In this document: positions 1-8,883 of the stretch, piece after piece
Position numbering within the stretch: the stretch's first letter is position 1
How the letters are laid out: each line of letters starts with the position of its first letter
DNA from: an uncultured Pelagibacteraceae bacterium
GTDB taxonomy: Bacteria; Pseudomonadota; Alphaproteobacteria; Pelagibacterales; Pelagibacteraceae
Reading direction: 5' to 3'
Length of the DNA stretch: 38,305 nt
NCBI GenBank assembly: GCA_902525625.1
Contig: CABZHM010000012.1
Span: 1 to 38,305, forward strand
Notes under the pieces: generated by a model
Told to the model about the DNA's origin: nothing
Seen by the model: the letters and a program-made list of their open reading frames with translations, nothing else
The model's database searches: none
Made by a program: the position numbers and the translations under genes

Positions 1-1
1 G

Positions 2-478
2 ATAGAAAATGGATTTTATTATGATTTTGCAAGAAAGGATCCATTTACTGATGAAGATCTTAAAAAAATTGAAAAAAGGATGTCAGAAATAATAGACAAA
101 GACGTAAAAACAAAAAGAGAAGTTTGGGATAGAGAAAAAGCAATTAAACATTTCAAAAAGATTGGCGAAAAATATAAGGCAGAAATCATCGAAAGCATTC
201 CCGAAAGTGAGGAACTTTCAATTTACCATCACGGCGATAATTGGCATGATTTATGTAGAGGGCCACATTTGTTATCATCTGGTAAAATTGGTAAAGCCTT
301 TAAACTTACTAAAGTATCAGGGGCATATTGGCGTGGTGACTCTAATAATGAAATGCTTCAAAGAATTTATGGAACTGGTTGGGCAACTAAAAAAGACTTA
401 GATGATTATTTAAGAAGAATTGAAGAAGCTGAGAAAAGAGATCATACTGTCAACTTCTTTTTTACCACAAATAAGTAG
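2..478 (+). CDS. thrS: Threonyl-tRNA synthetase, N-terminal (editing) fragment, 5' end outside window
   Basis: This is the amino-terminal half of ThrRS, which charges tRNA-Thr and clears mis-charged Ser-tRNA. The frame is open from base 2, so the ATG at 80 is internal and the true start lies before the window. It carries the editing/SAD core, including the CRGPH motif that supplies the editing-site Cys and His, followed by [10 protein letters not shown] and the helix ending EAEKRDH that normally leads into the catalytic domain. After that His (443-445) the protein diverges into ten unrelated residues and stops at TAG 476-478. In the family this point reads roughly RDH-RK-LG/IG. The divergent tail is an inverted copy of bases 1516-1555. 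The HHxxxH part of the editing site would lie upstream of the window. The identity is certain; whether the break is biological is not. Confidence 0.9.
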   Translation: MENGFYYDFARKDPFTDEDLKKIEKRMSEIIDKDVKTKREVWDREKAIKHFKKIGEKYKAEIIESIPESEELSIYHHGDNWHDLCRGPHLLSSGKIGKAFKLTKVSGAYWRGDSNNEMLQRIYGTGWATKKDLDDYLRRIEEAEKRDHTVNFFFTTNK

Positions 479-484
479 AATTGG
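445..484. repeat. 40-nt inverted copy of 1516-1555 inserted in thrS
   Basis: Read base by base, the reverse complement of 445-484 is identical to 1516-1555 over all 40 positions; it mismatches at 444/1556 and at 485/1515. The downstream copy lies in conserved anticodon-binding-domain sequence ([13 protein letters not shown]) and is therefore the source. The copy here replaces the roughly two codons expected between the His and Leu-Gly of the linker. The outer bases (T445; TTGG 481-484) are shared with native sequence and look like junction microhomology. The net gain of about 29 nt shifts the frame and introduces stops. Confidence 0.95.
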
Positions 485-1653
485 GTAAAGAAATGGATTT
501 ATTTCATTTTAGAGAAGAAAGTCCTGGCTCTGTTTTTTGGCATGAAAAGGGTTGGGCACTTTTTCAAAAACTTATTAATTATTTAAGAGTTAAACAAGAT
601 AAAGCAGGATACAAAGAAGTAAATACACCAGAGGTATTAGACAGATTACTTTGGGAAAAATCTGGTCACTGGGAAAAATATGGGGAAAATATGTATACAT
701 CGCAAACACCTGACGAAAAAGTTTTTGCTATCAAACCTATGAATTGCCCAGGTCATATTCAAGTTTTTAATCAAGGTCTCAAGAGTTACAGAGATTTACC
801 ACTAAGAATTACAGAATTTGGAAAAGTTCATAGATATGAACCTTCGGGTGCACTACATGGTCTTTTAAGAGTGAGAGCTTTTACTCAAGATGATGCGCAT
901 ATTTTCTGCTCGGAGGATCAAATTACAAGCGAATGTTTAAACGTAACAAATTTAATTTTAGATATTTATAAAGATTTAGGATTTGAAAACGTTATTTTGA
1001 AATACGCAGACAGACCTGAGATAAAAATTGGCGAAGATCATGTTTGGGATAAAGCAGAGGCCTCTTTATTGGAAGCAGTAAAAGCTACCAAACTTGAATA
1101 TAGCATAAATAAAGGGGAAGGTGCTTTCTATGGACCTAAAATTGAATTTGTTTTAAGAGACGCAATAGGTAGAGATTGGCAATGTGGGACAGTACAAGTT
1201 GATTTAAATTTACCAGGGAGATTAGATGCTTCCTATGTGGATAAGGATGGAACAAAAAAAGTACCAGTCATGCTACATAGAGCAATGTTTGGTTCACTTG
1301 AGAGATTTATTGGAATATTAATTGAAAATTATGCAGGCAAATTCCCATTTTGGATTTCTCCTTTACAAACTGTTGTAATACCTATCTCTGAAGACTTTGA
1401 GGACTATGCAAAAGAAGTGACTAAAAAAATAAAAGATGCAGGTATAAGTTCAATTGTTGACTTAAAAAAACATAATCTAAATTATAAAATTAGAGAACAT
1501 TCTTTAGCAAAAATACCAATTCTACTTATTTGTGGTAAAAAAGAAGTTGACAGTAAGAGTGTAACCATTAGAAGATTGGACTCTAATAAACAAGAAAATA
1601 TGAAACTAGATTTATTTTTAAAAAGTTTTTCTGCACTAAACAAAGTATCTTAA
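481..1653 (+). CDS. thrS: Threonyl-tRNA synthetase, catalytic and anticodon-binding fragment
   Basis: This is the carboxy-terminal 390 residues of ThrRS, which activates threonine and transfers it to tRNA-Thr. It holds a complete class II core. MNCPGH supplies the zinc Cys. Motif 2 follows as RYEPSGALHGLLRVR, then DDAHIF with a zinc His, and a motif 3 region MLHRAMFGSLERF with the third zinc His. The HGTP anticodon-binding domain begins near residue 295. The frame is -1 relative to the preceding fragment and opens just after TAG 476-478. The possible starts are TTG 481 or ATG 493 (residue 5, within GKEMDLF). No convincing Shine-Dalgarno precedes either; GGTAAAGAA before 493 is the best purine run. 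If independently translated, this would be an editing-less ThrRS. The stop is followed in the same frame by two codons and the infC GTG. Confidence 0.9.
   Translation: MGKEMDLFHFREESPGSVFWHEKGWALFQKLINYLRVKQDKAGYKEVNTPEVLDRLLWEKSGHWEKYGENMYTSQTPDEKVFAIKPMNCPGHIQVFNQGLKSYRDLPLRITEFGKVHRYEPSGALHGLLRVRAFTQDDAHIFCSEDQITSECLNVTNLILDIYKDLGFENVILKYADRPEIKIGEDHVWDKAEASLLEAVKATKLEYSINKGEGAFYGPKIEFVLRDAIGRDWQCGTVQVDLNLPGRLDASYVDKDGTKKVPVMLHRAMFGSLERFIGILIENYAGKFPFWISPLQTVVIPISEDFEDYAKEVTKKIKDAGISSIVDLKKHNLNYKIREHSLAKIPILLICGKKEVDSKSVTIRRLDSNKQENMKLDLFLKSFSALNKVS
1516..1555. repeat. Source arm of the 40-nt inverted repeat in thrS
   Basis: This is the native coding sequence for [13 protein letters not shown] in the ThrRS anticodon-binding domain and is perfectly complementary to 445-484. 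The two arms are separated by 1031 nt. It is judged the original because it encodes conserved family sequence in frame, whereas the other copy breaks the gene. Confidence 0.95.
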
Positions 1654-1659
1654 AATTTA

Positions 1660-2205
1660 GTGGCAGACAGTAAACAAAATTATTTCCAAAAAAGAATTAA
1701 AGATCGTGGCCCGAGATCTAATAATAGAATTTCATCACCCGAAGTTCAGGTTATTGCAAATGATGGAAATAATTTAGGAATTTTGAGTACAAATGAGGCA
1801 ATTACAATTGCTAAGAGAGAGGGATTAGATCTCATAGAAATATCTCCTAATGCTAATCCACCCGTCTGTAAAATTATGGATATGGGAAAGTTCAAATATG
1901 ATGCTCAAAAAAAAGCAAACCTTGCAAAGAAAAAGCAAAAAATAGTCTCATTAAAAGAAATAAAGATGCGACCTGTTACGGAAACCCATGATTATGAATT
2001 CAAAGTAAAAAATGCAAAAAAATTTATTGCTAAAGGTGATAAAGTAAAATTTACAATAAGATTTAAAGGTCGCGAACTTCAACACTCTCACCTTGGGAAC
2101 GAGCTTATGGCTAAAATTAAAGAGGATATGAAAGATATTGGCAAAATAGAATTACATCCAAAGTTTGATGGTAAACAAATGATTATGGTAATCCAGCCTT
2201 TATAA
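1660..2205 (+). CDS. infC: Translation initiation factor IF-3
   Basis: IF-3 binds the 30S subunit, prevents premature 50S joining and checks initiator tRNA and start codon. The 181-residue protein has the usual two-domain layout. The N-terminal domain includes RISSPEVQVI and GLDLIEISPNANPPVCKIMD (about residues 22-75). A lysine-rich linker follows, then the C-terminal 30S-binding domain with KEIKMRP and KVKFTIRFKGRELQH. The GTG at 1660 is the first possible start after the in-frame thrS stop TAA, leaving a 6-base gap. A non-ATG start suits the family, since infC in enterobacteria uses a rare start for autoregulation. It heads the infC-rpmI-rplT order conserved across bacteria, probably co-transcribed with thrS. 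Confidence 0.97.
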   Translation: MADSKQNYFQKRIKDRGPRSNNRISSPEVQVIANDGNNLGILSTNEAITIAKREGLDLIEISPNANPPVCKIMDMGKFKYDAQKKANLAKKKQKIVSLKEIKMRPVTETHDYEFKVKNAKKFIAKGDKVKFTIRFKGRELQHSHLGNELMAKIKEDMKDIGKIELHPKFDGKQMIMVIQPL

Positions 2206-2215
2206 GCCTTAATAT

Positions 2216-2249
2216 AGGTTGTAAATTTATTTCTTTGTATGTATAACCT
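2216..2249 (+). promoter_or_regulatory. Possible leader hairpin upstream of rpmI
   Basis: The only sizeable gap inside the infC-rpmI-rplT run (53 nt) contains AGGTTGTA (2216-2223) and TATAACCT (2242-2249). As RNA these can pair over 8 bp with one G-U and an 18-nt loop, ending 9 nt before the rpmI ATG. In other bacteria L20 represses this operon through RNA structure in this area. Whether this stem does so is inference. Confidence 0.3.
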
Positions 2250-2258
2250 CGCTCAATT

Positions 2259-2465
2259 ATGCCAAAATTAAAAACCAAAAGCTCAGCAAAAAAAAGATTT
2301 AAGATATCAGCTAGGGGAAAAGTTATCATGGCCCAGGCTGGCAAAAGGCATGGAATGATTAAAAGAACTAATTCACAAATAAGAAAATTAAGAGGCACTA
2401 CCACAATGTCAAAACAAGATGGAAAAATTGTTAAGTCGTACATGCCCTATAGTTTAAGAGGTTAA
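2259..2465 (+). CDS. rpmI: 50S ribosomal protein L35
   Basis: L35 is a small rRNA-binding protein of the large subunit. The 68-residue sequence starts [15 protein letters not shown], the family signature, and continues with [17 protein letters not shown], ending SYMPYSLRG. Length and basic composition are normal. The gene sits one base before rplT (stop 2463-2465, ATG 2467), so the two are surely co-translated. The ATG has no clear Shine-Dalgarno. Confidence 0.97.
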   Translation: MPKLKTKSSAKKRFKISARGKVIMAQAGKRHGMIKRTNSQIRKLRGTTTMSKQDGKIVKSYMPYSLRG

Positions 2466-2466
2466 A

Positions 2467-2823
2467 ATGGCTAGAGTAAAAAGAGGTGTTACAAGTAGAG
2501 CAAAACATAAAAAAGTTTTAAAGGCTGTTAAAGGTCAGTGGGGTCGAAGAAAAAATACTATTAGAGTTGCAAAACAAGCCATGGAAAAGGCAATGCAATA
2601 TGCTTATAGAGATAGAAGAAATAAAAAAAGAGATTTTAAATCTTTATGGATTCAAAGAATTAATGCGGGTGTAAGAGCTGAAGGATTAACTTATTCCAAA
2701 TTTATTAATGGCCTAAATAAATGTGGAATTAAAATTGATAGAAAAATACTTGCTGAGATAGCTTATGATAGTCCAGAAGCCTTCAAAACTATTGTCCAAA
2801 AAGCACAATCTGCACTAAATTAA
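2467..2823 (+). CDS. rplT: 50S ribosomal protein L20
   Basis: L20 is an early-assembly 23S rRNA binding protein and, in studied bacteria, the repressor of its own operon. The 118 residues begin [19 protein letters not shown] and contain [17 protein letters not shown] and [20 protein letters not shown], all strongly conserved. Length is typical. It is followed by 43 nt before pheS containing a weak TCTTCA/TGAAGA inverted pair (2824-2829 and 2847-2852). That pair has no T-run and is not a convincing terminator, so read-through into pheST is likely. Confidence 0.97.
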   Translation: MARVKRGVTSRAKHKKVLKAVKGQWGRRKNTIRVAKQAMEKAMQYAYRDRRNKKRDFKSLWIQRINAGVRAEGLTYSKFINGLNKCGIKIDRKILAEIAYDSPEAFKTIVQKAQSALN

Positions 2824-2866
2824 TCTTCACTATTGTTTTATTTCACTGAAGAAATAATCTGTAAAA

Positions 2867-3934
2867 ATGTCAGATCTTAAAAAAATAAAAGATGAATTTC
2901 TTTTGAAACTGAAAAGTAAATTAAACTTGTCAGAAGTAAATCAAATGAAATCTGATTTATTTGGCAAGAATGGATTAGTTTCATCCCAATTTAAAAAGAT
3001 AGGAACCATTGCAGAAACTGAGAGAAAAAAATTTGCTTCAGAACTGAATGTTATTAAGGATGAATTACAAAATTTAATTAATTTGAAAATAAAGGAAATT
3101 GAAAACGAGGAAATTAAAGAAAAGTTACAAAAAGAAAAAATTGATATTACTTTGCCTGAGAGACCATTTGTAAGAGGTAAAATTCACCCTGTGTCACAAA
3201 CAATAGATGAAATATCCTCGATTTTTTCTGAAATTGGTTTTAGCGTTGAAGAAGGTCCAGATGTTGAGAGTGAATATAATAATTTTACTGCACTTAACAC
3301 GCCGGAAAATCATCCAGCTAGAGATATGCATGACACATTTTATCTTGATGAAAAAAAAGAAAGATTATTACGCACTCATACTTCTCCAGTTCAAATTAGA
3401 ACAATGTTAAAAGATAAACCACCGTTTAAAATAATAGCTCCTGGCAGAACATATAGGTCGGATAGCGATCAAACACATGCACCTATGTTTCATCAGGTTG
3501 AAGGTCTTCATATAGACAAGAATATAAATATGGGACATTTAAAAGGATGTCTAAATTATTTTATTAAGGAATTTTTTGAATTGGATAAAATTAAAATGAG
3601 ATTTAGACCAAGTCATTTTCCTTTCACAGAGCCATCTGCTGAAGTTGATATAGGATACGAGATGAAGGATGGTAAAATAGTAATTGGTGAAGGTCATCAA
3701 TGGCTAGAGATTTTGGGGTGTGGGATGGTACATCCAAATGTTTTGAGAAATGTTAAAGTAGATCCAATAAAGTTTCAAGGATATGCATTTGGGATGGGTA
3801 TTGATAGGTTGGCTATGTTAAAGTATGGGATTAATGATTTAAGAGCTTTTTTCGATTGTGACTATAGATGGTTAAATCATTTTGGATTTGATCCTTTAGA
3901 TGTACCAACAAATTATAGAGGTTTGAGTAGATGA
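2867..3934 (+). CDS. pheS: Phenylalanyl-tRNA synthetase alpha subunit
   Basis: This is the catalytic subunit of the alpha2-beta2 PheRS. The 355 residues comprise an N-terminal coiled-coil arm (about 1-90, Lys/Glu-rich, contacts tRNA) and the class II catalytic domain. Visible family motifs are [12 protein letters not shown], the motif 2 region [21 protein letters not shown], the substrate-pocket region [16 protein letters not shown], and motif 3 as [17 protein letters not shown]. Its TGA overlaps the pheT start as ATGA, so the two subunits are translationally coupled, which helps give equal amounts. Confidence 0.97.
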   Translation: MSDLKKIKDEFLLKLKSKLNLSEVNQMKSDLFGKNGLVSSQFKKIGTIAETERKKFASELNVIKDELQNLINLKIKEIENEEIKEKLQKEKIDITLPERPFVRGKIHPVSQTIDEISSIFSEIGFSVEEGPDVESEYNNFTALNTPENHPARDMHDTFYLDEKKERLLRTHTSPVQIRTMLKDKPPFKIIAPGRTYRSDSDQTHAPMFHQVEGLHIDKNINMGHLKGCLNYFIKEFFELDKIKMRFRPSHFPFTEPSAEVDIGYEMKDGKIVIGEGHQWLEILGCGMVHPNVLRNVKVDPIKFQGYAFGMGIDRLAMLKYGINDLRAFFDCDYRWLNHFGFDPLDVPTNYRGLSR

Positions 3935-6336
3935 AAATCACATTTGACTGGCTTGAAGATCATTTAAAGACAAATTTTAAAGAAAAAAATCTTTTAGAGC
4001 AACTTACCAATGTTGGATTGGAGGTAGAAAGAGTGCAAAATCTTTCCTTAGATAAAGAGCTTTTTAAAGTAGCTAAAATTATTAAAACAATAAAGCACCC
4101 AAATGCGGATCGGCTAAAAGTTTGTGATGTTAATGTCGGAGAAAAAGAATTAAAAAAAGTTGTATGTGGGGCTGCTAATGCAGTTGAGGGATTAATTACA
4201 GTATATGCCCCTCCAGGATCAATTATCCCAAAAACTAAAACAAAACTAGTTGTAGCTAAAATAAGAGGAGTAACTTCTCATGGAATGCTTTGTTCAGAGT
4301 CTGAATTAAATTTATCTGACAAGAGTGATGTTATAATTGAATTACCATCAGGATACAAAAAAATTATTGGTAAGAGTTATTTTTCAAAATCAAAATCTAA
4401 TTTGATTGATTTATCTATAACACCTAATAGACCAGATTGTCTTGGTATAAGAGGAATTGCAAGAGATCTGGCTGCTTCAGGCTTTGGAAAATTAATTGTT
4501 TTTAAGGAAAAAAAAATTAAATCAAATATTAGACAACCTTTAAAAGTAAAAATAAAAAAGGAAAAAAAACAGGGATGTAGCATATTTGGTAGTTGCCTTA
4601 TTACTGACGTAAAGAATACTGAAAGTCCTAAATGGCTTAAAAACAAATTAATTTCAATAGGCCAAAAACCAATTTCTGCAATAGTCGATATTACAAATTA
4701 TGTAATGTTTGATATTAATCGTCCGTTACATGCATATGATGCTGATAAAATAGAAAAAGGTATTATTGTTCGAAATTCAAAATTAGGAGAGGAATTTACC
4801 GCTTTAGATAACAAGAATTATAAGCTGGAAGATGGAATGTGTGTAATCAGCGACCATAAAGGTATTTTAGGACTGGGTGGAATTATTGGTGGAACAAGAT
4901 CAGGAACAGAATTAGATACAAAGAATATATTATTAGAGTCGGCTTATTTTAAACCTGGATCGATAAGGACTACTTCAAAAAAATTGAATCTTGACACTGA
5001 TGCAAAGTTTAGATTTGAAAGAGGCATTGATCCATTATCAATAGAGAATGGCTTAAATAAAGCTGCAATATTGATCAAAGAAATTTGTGGTGGTAAAATT
5101 AGTAAAATCGACATTCAAAAAATTGAAACTCATAAAACAAAAATAGTCAAATTTGATATCAATTTATTTGAGAAAATAGTGGGTTTTAAAATTTCTACTA
5201 AAGAAATTTTTAAAATTTTAGAAAATCTTGGTTTCAAATTTAAAAAGAAAAAAAATTTTTTTGAATTAGCTGTTCCATCATGGAGACCTGATATCACACA
5301 AGAAGTAGATATTGTTGAAGAATTGGTCAGAATAAGTGGTTACGATAAAATAAGGATTATAGATCCAATTAAAGAAAGAAAGAAATCTACTTTAAATAAA
5401 TCCCAAAAATTATTTCATTTTTTACAAAGATCAGTTGCATCAAAAGGTTATCTAGAAGCAATAACTTGGTCATTTACAGACTCAAATTACAATGATTATT
5501 TCAGAGGAACTAAGAAAGAAATTAAAATTGTAAATCCAATAAGTACTGAATTAGATGTTTTGAGAAATTCAATATTCTCAAACTTGATAATATATATGAA
5601 TAAAAATCTTGATAGAGGTTTTAAAGATTTATCAATTTATGAAATTGGCCCAATTTTTACTGGTTCTAAGCCAGGTGAACAAAACACAGTGGTATGTGGT
5701 TTGTCATCAGGAAAAAAATCAAGATTATCTTGGATTGAAAAAGAGAGAAATGTTGATGTCTTTGATGTTAAAAAAGATGTAGTCCAAACTTTAATTGAAG
5801 CAGGGCATAAATCAGAGGAATTTTTTATAGACAGCAAAACTCCAAATTATTATCATCCTGGTAAATCTGGTAGATTATTTTTAAAAAAAGGAGCAGAGTT
5901 AGTAGCAGCCTATTTTGGAGAAATTCATCCAAGCATAACTAAAAAAATTGATATGAAGACAGAATCTTTAGTAGGTTTTGAAATTTTTTTAGACAATTTA
6001 AAAATACCAAAAAAAACCTTAAATTATCATAAAAATAAATTTAATTTTTCAGATTACCAAAAATCTGAGAGAGATTTTGCATTCATCGTAAATAAAGACA
6101 TTAATGCGCAAGATTTAATTAATGCTATTGAAAGCGCAGACCAGAATTTGATCAGTAATATTAAAGTTTTTGACGTTTATGAGGGTGATAATATTCCTGA
6201 GAGTCAGAAATCGATAGCAATAAATGTTACTATCCAATCTACAGAGAAAACATTAAATGATAATGATTTAGAAAATATAAATAAATTAATTATTGAAACA
6301 GTAGAAAATAAAACTGGCGCGAAGATACGTTCTTAA
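3931..6336 (+). CDS. pheT: Phenylalanyl-tRNA synthetase beta subunit
   Basis: This is the tRNA-binding and editing subunit of PheRS, 801 residues, of full bacterial length. Domains in order are: an N-terminal EMAP-II-like tRNA-binding fold (about 40-150; [29 protein letters not shown]); the B3/B4 editing domain (about 215-390; [36 protein letters not shown]); the B5 domain (about 405-475); a catalytic-like core; and a C-terminal ferredoxin-like anticodon-binding domain (about 705-800; [24 protein letters not shown] at the end). It overlaps pheS by 4 nt and is followed by lepA after 5 nt. Confidence 0.97.
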   Translation: MKITFDWLEDHLKTNFKEKNLLEQLTNVGLEVERVQNLSLDKELFKVAKIIKTIKHPNADRLKVCDVNVGEKELKKVVCGAANAVEGLITVYAPPGSIIPKTKTKLVVAKIRGVTSHGMLCSESELNLSDKSDVIIELPSGYKKIIGKSYFSKSKSNLIDLSITPNRPDCLGIRGIARDLAASGFGKLIVFKEKKIKSNIRQPLKVKIKKEKKQGCSIFGSCLITDVKNTESPKWLKNKLISIGQKPISAIVDITNYVMFDINRPLHAYDADKIEKGIIVRNSKLGEEFTALDNKNYKLEDGMCVISDHKGILGLGGIIGGTRSGTELDTKNILLESAYFKPGSIRTTSKKLNLDTDAKFRFERGIDPLSIENGLNKAAILIKEICGGKISKIDIQKIETHKTKIVKFDINLFEKIVGFKISTKEIFKILENLGFKFKKKKNFFELAVPSWRPDITQEVDIVEELVRISGYDKIRIIDPIKERKKSTLNKSQKLFHFLQRSVASKGYLEAITWSFTDSNYNDYFRGTKKEIKIVNPISTELDVLRNSIFSNLIIYMNKNLDRGFKDLSIYEIGPIFTGSKPGEQNTVVCGLSSGKKSRLSWIEKERNVDVFDVKKDVVQTLIEAGHKSEEFFIDSKTPNYYHPGKSGRLFLKKGAELVAAYFGEIHPSITKKIDMKTESLVGFEIFLDNLKIPKKTLNYHKNKFNFSDYQKSERDFAFIVNKDINAQDLINAIESADQNLISNIKVFDVYEGDNIPESQKSIAINVTIQSTEKTLNDNDLENINKLIIETVENKTGAKIRS

Positions 6337-6341
6337 TAAAA

Positions 6342-8150
6342 ATGACCACTATTGATAATATAAGAAATTTTGCAATAATTGCTCATATAGACCACGGCAA
6401 ATCCACAATAGCAGACAGAATAATTCACAGATGTGGAGGATTAACTGAAAGAGAAATGAAAGCTCAAGTATTAGACTCAATGGAAATTGAGCGAGAAAGA
6501 GGGATTACCATCAAAGCTCAAACAGTAAAACTCAATTACAAATCTAAAAATGGTAAAGAATATATTTTGAATATAATAGATACACCTGGTCATGTAGATT
6601 TTAGTTATGAGGTAAGTAGATCTCTCTATGCATGTGAAGGTTCTATACTTATTGTTGATAGTACACAGGGTGTAGAAGCGCAAACATTAGCAAATGTCTA
6701 TCAAGCTATGGATATAAATCATGAGATTATACCTGTTCTTAATAAGATCGATTTACCAGCATCAGATTTAGATAGAACAAAAAAACAAATTGAAGATGTG
6801 ATTGGTATTGAAACTGAAAATGCCATCCCATGTTCAGGAAAAACAGGTGAGGGTATAGACGACATATTGGAACAAATAGTCAATCAACTACCTGGACCAA
6901 AGGGTAATTTAAACCAAGATTTAAAATGTCTGCTAGTAGATAGTTGGTATGACACTTATCTTGGAGTCGTAATTTTAGTTAGAGTTATTAATGGAAAAAT
7001 TATTAAAAATATGAAAATTAAAATGCTTTCAACCAATCAAGATTATATTGTAGAAAAAGTTGGATTATTTACTCCAAAACCAAAAGATATTAGTGAGCTA
7101 AACTCTGGAGAGATAGGATTTATAACTACTGGCATAAAAATATTATCAGAGACTAAAGTTGGAGACACAATTTGTGACGCTTCAAAACCAAAAGTTGAAG
7201 CTTTGCCAGGTTTTAAACCAAGTAAACCGGTAGTTTTTTGTGGTTTATTTCCAGTGGACAGTTCTGAATATCAAAAACTTAAAGATGGATTGGCAAAATT
7301 ACAACTGAACGATGCAAGTTTTTCTTATGAAGCAGAGTCATCTTCGGCTTTAGGTTTAGGATTTAGATGTGGATTTCTAGGATTACTGCATCTTGAAATT
7401 ATATCTGAGAGATTAGAGAGAGAATTTGATGTGAATTTATTAACAACAACACCAGGTGTTGTCTATAAAGTTAAAATGAATAACGGAGAAATTAAGGATT
7501 TACAAAATCCGTCAAGTTTGCCTGATCCAACACTCATTCAATCAATCGAAGAACCATGGATAAAAGCTACAATTATAACACCAGACAATTATTTAGGACC
7601 TATAATTAAATTGTGTCAGGACAAGAGAGGAGTTCAAACAAATTTAAGTTATTCCGGAAATAGAGCAGTTATTTCTTACGAACTTCCACTAAATGAAGTC
7701 GTTTTTGATTTTAATGATAGAATTAAATCAATGACAAGCGGATATGCAAGTTTTGATTATGAGATAATAGGTCATAGAGATGGCGAATTAGTAAAACTTG
7801 GTATTTTAGTAAATAGTGAGCCCGTTGATGCTTTAGCCATGATGATACACAAAGACTTTGCACAAAAGACAGGCAGAGAAGTTTGTGAAAAATTGAAAGA
7901 TTTGATACCTAGACATAATTTTATGATACCTGTGCAAGCTGCGATTGGTGGAAAAATAATTGCAAGGGAGACAATTAAAGGTTTCAAAAAAGATGTATTA
8001 ACCAAAATTCACGGTGGTGGTGCTACAGATAGAAAAAGAAAGTTGCTTGAAAAACAAAAAAAAGGGAAAGCGAGATCTAAACAATTTGGTCGAGTAGAAA
8101 TACCCCAAGAAGCATTTATTGGAGTTTTAAAAATTAACAAAGAAAAATGA
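6342..8150 (+). CDS. lepA: Elongation factor 4 (LepA GTPase)
   Basis: LepA is a ribosome-associated translational GTPase that helps stalled or initiating ribosomes. The 602-residue protein has the EF-G-like order G, II, III, V plus the LepA-specific C-terminal domain. Nucleotide motifs are AHIDHGKST (residues 14-22), DTPGHVDF (near 80) and NKIDLP (near 133). The C-terminal domain shows [21 protein letters not shown] and [20 protein letters not shown], diagnostic for LepA rather than EF-G. It closes the translation block and is the left border of the glycan island. Confidence 0.97.
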   Translation: MTTIDNIRNFAIIAHIDHGKSTIADRIIHRCGGLTEREMKAQVLDSMEIERERGITIKAQTVKLNYKSKNGKEYILNIIDTPGHVDFSYEVSRSLYACEGSILIVDSTQGVEAQTLANVYQAMDINHEIIPVLNKIDLPASDLDRTKKQIEDVIGIETENAIPCSGKTGEGIDDILEQIVNQLPGPKGNLNQDLKCLLVDSWYDTYLGVVILVRVINGKIIKNMKIKMLSTNQDYIVEKVGLFTPKPKDISELNSGEIGFITTGIKILSETKVGDTICDASKPKVEALPGFKPSKPVVFCGLFPVDSSEYQKLKDGLAKLQLNDASFSYEAESSSALGLGFRCGFLGLLHLEIISERLEREFDVNLLTTTPGVVYKVKMNNGEIKDLQNPSSLPDPTLIQSIEEPWIKATIITPDNYLGPIIKLCQDKRGVQTNLSYSGNRAVISYELPLNEVVFDFNDRIKSMTSGYASFDYEIIGHRDGELVKLGILVNSEPVDALAMMIHKDFAQKTGREVCEKLKDLIPRHNFMIPVQAAIGGKIIARETIKGFKKDVLTKIHGGGATDRKRKLLEKQKKGKARSKQFGRVEIPQEAFIGVLKINKEK

Positions 8151-8154
8151 ATAA

Positions 8155-8172
8155 TAAATACTTGGGTATTTA
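8155..8172 (+). terminator. Short AT-rich hairpin between lepA and the island
   Basis: TAAATAC (8155-8161) pairs with GTATTTA (8166-8172) around a 4-base loop, 4 nt after the lepA stop and 3 nt before the methyltransferase ATG. A perfect 7-bp stem is visible. It could end the translation operon or sit in the 5' leader of the next gene. There is no T-run, so its terminator role is weak. Confidence 0.3.
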
Positions 8173-8175
8173 AAA

Positions 8176-8883
8176 ATGGGCATAAGATCTGTAATTAAAA
8201 AAAATTTTGTTTTTAACTGGATTTATAAAATTCAAAAAATTTACAGAAATAAAAAACCTAATTTTCATTATGGAGAATTTGCTGAGGATATTTTCATAAA
8301 TCGTGTATTTAAAAACTTAAGCTCTGGTTTTTATATTGATATAGGAGCTTATCATCCTTTTAAAGGTTCCTTGACCTTTTTACTTTTTCAAAAGGGATGG
8401 AGAGGATTGAATATTGATTTAAGTAAAGATTCTATCGAATTATTTAAAATTGCAAGACCGAATGATCTCAATGTAAATTGTGCAATAACAAACTTTAGTG
8501 GCGAAACAATTTATTATCAAAATTCTGAAATAAACCAACAAAATTCACTGATAAAAAGAAATAATCATCAAAAAAAAATTAAAATTAATGCTTTTACACT
8601 TAATGATCTTCTAAAAAAGAGAAACGTTACTCAATGTGATTATCTAAATATAGATACTGAAGGAAACGAAATTGATATTTTACAAAGTATTAAATTCGAT
8701 GTTATTAAACCGCAATTGGTTTCAGTTGAAGATAATAGTTTTGATTTAAATAGTGAAAATAAAAAAAAAATAATAAATTTAATGAATGAAAAAAATTATC
8801 AAATGATTAATATAATTGGAGTTACAATGTTTTTTACGAAAAGTAGTAGTGTTAATAAGTTTTTTGATCTTATTAATATATAA
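8176..8883 (+). CDS. FkbM-family SAM-dependent methyltransferase
   Basis: This is a predicted O-methyltransferase of the FkbM family, which usually methylates sugar or polyketide hydroxyls and is common in surface-glycan loci. The 235 residues show the family's SAM-binding motif YIDIGAYHP (about 55-63), an acidic residue after the next strand (GLNIDLSKDS), and the characteristic DYLNIDTEGNEIDIL segment (about 156-170). It follows lepA on the plus strand and converges on the deoxysugar operon: its TAA (8881-8883) directly abuts the stop of the Gfo/Idh gene with no spacer. By context it probably decorates the same glycan. Substrate and exact position of methylation cannot be read from sequence. 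Confidence 0.85.
   Translation: MGIRSVIKKNFVFNWIYKIQKIYRNKKPNFHYGEFAEDIFINRVFKNLSSGFYIDIGAYHPFKGSLTFLLFQKGWRGLNIDLSKDSIELFKIARPNDLNVNCAITNFSGETIYYQNSEINQQNSLIKRNNHQKKIKINAFTLNDLLKKRNVTQCDYLNIDTEGNEIDILQSIKFDVIKPQLVSVEDNSFDLNSENKKKIINLMNEKNYQMINIIGVTMFFTKSSSVNKFFDLINI

Noticed and set aside
458-464. TTTTTTA heptamer, a possible programmed -1 frameshift joining the two thrS fragments
   Set aside because: The zero-frame phase is wrong for the classic site, and the -1 frame reaches TAA at 472-474 before the catalytic frame opens. The inverted-copy origin explains the segment better.
446-480. Intein, intron or T4-gene-60-like translational bypass in thrS
   Set aside because: The insert is far too short for an intein or intron, shows no matched take-off/landing codons, and is a copy of native coding sequence.
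2183-2443. Minus-strand frame opposite rpmI
   Set aside because: It lies antisense to a clear L35 gene with no recognisable product. The same reasoning removes the antisense frames in pheT, lepA, gyrB, cobT, yidC, argB, dapE and dcd.
2824-2852. Terminator between rplT and pheS
   Set aside because: Only a 6-bp TCTTCA/TGAAGA pair with a 17-nt loop and no T-run.
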